Under the pieces are notes generated by a model, which was not told the origin of the DNA, searched no databases, and worked only from the letters and a program-made list of their open reading frames with translations. Shown here piece by piece: positions 5,422 to 6,930 of a stretch of 6,930 bases of DNA. How positions within the stretch are numbered: the first letter of the stretch is position 1; each line of letters begins with the position of its first letter. A program made the translations under genes and the position numbers. The DNA lies in contig JAGPBG010000119.1 of NCBI GenBank assembly GCA_018063485.1, forward strand, positions 1 through 6,930, given 5' to 3'. This stretch comes from Cypionkella sp. Its GTDB lineage: Bacteria; Pseudomonadota; Alphaproteobacteria; Rhodobacterales; Rhodobacteraceae.

Positions 5422-6603
5422 ATGTTCGCGCCCTTCTTTCAGGCCTTGCGGGCCGAGGGCGTGCCGGTATCCTTGCGCGAATATCTGGGATTTCTCGAAG
5501 CCATGGCGGCGGGTCTGGCGACCTATGACGCCGAAGCGTTCTATTACCTGGCGCGCTGCGTCATGGTCAAGGACGAGCGCCACCTTGACCGGTTTGACCG
5601 CGCCTTTGCCGCGTCCTTTGCCGGGCTTGAGGCGCTGGCCCCCGCCGATGTACTGGAGGCGCTGGACCTGCCGCGCGAGTGGTTGGAAAAGCTGGCCGAA
5701 AAACATCTGAGCGCCGAAGAGCGGGCGGCGATTGCGGCGCTGGGCGGGTTTGACGAATTGATGAAGGCGCTGCGCGAGCGGTTGGCCGAGCAAAAGAGCC
5801 GCCATCAGGGTGGCAACAAATGGGTGGGCACGGCGGGCACTTCGCCCTTTGGCGCCTATGGTTACAACCCCGAAGGTGTGCGGATCGGGCAGGATCAGGG
5901 GCGGCATGGGCGCGCGGTCAAGGTCTGGGACAAGCGGGCGTTTCGCGATCTGGATGACCGGGTGGAATTGGGCACCCGCAACATCAAGGTGGCGCTGCGC
6001 CGGCTGCGGGCCTGGGCGCGCGATGGGGCGGCGGATGAGTTGGACATGGCAGGCACCATTCGCGCCACAGCCGAACAAGGCTGGCTGAATGTGCAGATGC
6101 ACCCCGAGCGGCGCAATGCGGTCAAGGTGTTGTTGTTTCTGGACGTTGGCGGCTCGATGGACCCGCATGTCAAGGTGATGGAAGAGTTGTTTTCGGCGGC
6201 AAGGGCCGAGTTCAAACATCTTGAGGCCTTCTATTTTCACAACTGCCTTTATGAAGGCGTCTGGCGCGAAAACCAGCGCCGTTGGGCGGCGCAGATTTCC
6301 ACAGCCGAGGTGTTGCGGCGCTATGGGTCTGATTACAAGTGCATTTTTGTGGGCGACGCGGCGATGAGCCCCTATGAGATCTTGCAACCGGGCGGCGCGA
6401 ATGAGCATTGGAACCCAGAGGCGGGCCAGGTTTGGTTGAACCGGGCCTGTCTGCAATGGCCCAATCATCTGTGGATCAATCCCTTGCCCGAGGGCGAGTG
6501 GGGATATACGCGTTCGGTTGGCTTGATCGCGCAGATTTTCGGCGGGCGGATGGTGCCGATGACGCTGGAGGGGATCGGGCGCGGGATCAAGGAGTTGCGG
6601 TGA
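5422..6603 (+). CDS. CoxE-like VWA-domain protein, probable partner of the MoxR ATPase
   Basis: A 393-residue soluble protein. The N-terminal half (1-125) is helical, starting FFQALRAEGVPVSLREYLGF as in CoxE-type VWA proteins. A Gly-rich linker follows (SRHQGGNKWVGTAGTSPFGAYGYNPEG, about 126-152, with the typical 'GTGGTSPFG' flavour). The VWA domain occupies about 233-393. Its metal-ion site motif is DVGGSM (241-246), i.e. Asp-x-Gly-x-Ser where the canonical form is Asp-x-Ser-x-Ser. A further Asp in VGDAAMSPYE (310-319) is a likely third metal ligand. The C-terminus, RMVPMTLEGIGRGIKEL, is typical of this group. Such proteins act as adaptors that guide MoxR ATPases to clients. The ATG at 5422 is 5 nt after the preceding stop, with GGCGGG about 11 nt upstream. 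The frame is open further back to 5335, but that extension overlaps the membrane-protein gene and lacks family sequence. Its stop overlaps the next start. Confidence 0.9.
   Translation: MFAPFFQALRAEGVPVSLREYLGFLEAMAAGLATYDAEAFYYLARCVMVKDERHLDRFDRAFAASFAGLEALAPADVLEALDLPREWLEKLAEKHLSAEERAAIAALGGFDELMKALRERLAEQKSRHQGGNKWVGTAGTSPFGAYGYNPEGVRIGQDQGRHGRAVKVWDKRAFRDLDDRVELGTRNIKVALRRLRAWARDGAADELDMAGTIRATAEQGWLNVQMHPERRNAVKVLLFLDVGGSMDPHVKVMEELFSAARAEFKHLEAFYFHNCLYEGVWRENQRRWAAQISTAEVLRRYGSDYKCIFVGDAAMSPYEILQPGGANEHWNPEAGQVWLNRACLQWPNHLWINPLPEGEWGYTRSVGLIAQIFGGRMVPMTLEGIGRGIKELR
6589..6594 (+). promoter_or_regulatory. Ribosome binding site for the last, partial gene
   Basis: AAGGAG lies inside the final codons of the VWA gene, 8 nt before the ATG at 6603. 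It is the best Shine-Dalgarno sequence in the right half of the window and supports the TGATG overlapping start. Confidence 0.75.
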
Positions 6604-6930
6604 TGATGAAACTGATCCGGCAGCGGCCGGGCCTCGTTACGGCCTTTGTGCTGGCCTGCGCGATGACGTTGTTTTTCGCCGGGCGGCTGATCTTTTTCAC
6701 GAGCTATTGGTCGAACCCTGCGCATCACAATCAGACCGTAGAGTCGTGGATGACGGTGGGATATATCGCGCGGTCTTGGCATCTGGAGGCGCAGGACTTG
6801 GGCCATCTGGCGGGCCTGCCGATGATAAAAGGGCATCCGCAATCGCTGGCCAAACTGGCAGAGAAGCGCGGGGTTGCGGTTGAGGCGATCATCGCCGAGG
6901 TGGAGACGGCAATCGCGGCCCTGCGCGCCA
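6603..6930 (+). CDS. Single-pass membrane protein with periplasmic domain, unknown function (3' end outside window)
   Basis: The frame opens at ATG 6603, which shares its A with the VWA stop (TGATG), and stays open to the window end, giving the first 109 residues. A second ATG at 6606 is an alternative start. Residues 1-10 are basic (MMKLIRQRPG), residues 11-35 form one membrane helix (LVTAFVLACAMTLFFAGRLIFF) with Arg28 inside it, and the rest (from about 37) is probably periplasmic: His-rich (AHHNQ, RSWHLE, LGHLAG, KGHPQ) then a helical LAKLAEKRGVAVEAIIAEVETAI. The spacing and pattern of that segment look like a small helical-hairpin or HTH-like domain, but I recognise no named family. It could be an uncleaved signal anchor or a signal peptide. 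The overlapping start with a strong ribosome site makes co-translation with the VWA gene very likely and ties it to the MoxR/VWA locus. Confidence 0.8.
   Translation, partial: MMKLIRQRPGLVTAFVLACAMTLFFAGRLIFFTSYWSNPAHHNQTVESWMTVGYIARSWHLEAQDLGHLAGLPMIKGHPQSLAKLAEKRGVAVEAIIAEVETAIAALRA

Noticed and set aside
5413..6468. Long minus-strand open frame (351 codons) opposite the VWA gene
   Set aside because: Shadow of a GC-rich coding region; low-complexity Arg/Gln/His composition and no motif.
1..6930. CRISPR array, tRNA/rRNA genes, insertion sequence or prophage signs
   Set aside because: No regularly spaced repeats, cloverleaf sequences, transposase motifs or terminal inverted repeats were seen on either strand.

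Overview
The window looks like the chromosome of an alphaproteobacterium of the Rhodobacteraceae type (Rhodobacter/Paracoccus/Roseobacter relatives). Three things point there: the GC-rich codon use (GCG, CGG, CTG, GGC), a DksA-like protein that keeps only one of the four zinc-ligand cysteines, and a DUF2927 lipoprotein of the kind seen in this family. I see no insertion sequences, tRNA or rRNA genes, CRISPR repeats or phage genes. Most of it is ordinary chromosomal gene content.

Left part (1-2156). The 3' end of an exodeoxyribonuclease III gene (xth, + strand, cut by the window start) converges on an FAD-dependent monooxygenase (- strand); their stop codons overlap. Upstream of the monooxygenase on the same strand is a DksA/TraR-type transcription factor. 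A compact terminator hairpin lies between these two genes. It implies that the monooxygenase begins at a GTG at 1591 and not at the far end of its open frame.

Right part (2278-6930). All genes here are on the + strand: a MoxR-type AAA+ ATPase, a gap of about 700 bp with two doubtful small frames, a secreted DUF2927 protein with a TPR-like C-terminal half, a tiny two-helix membrane protein, a CoxE-like von Willebrand A (VWA) protein, and the start of a single-pass membrane protein that runs off the window. From the DUF2927 gene onward, spacing is tight: 24 nt, then 5 nt, then a 1-nt TGATG overlap. This suggests one transcription unit.

MoxR ATPases and VWA proteins usually work as pairs that remodel or mature a client protein (for example RavA-ViaA, CbbQ-CbbO, NorQ-NorD). 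Here the pair brackets a lipoprotein and is followed by membrane proteins, so a reasonable inference is an ATP-driven assembly or quality-control system linked to the envelope. No client is identifiable. This locus is the best candidate for an undescribed system, although the individual families are known and probably conserved in the order.
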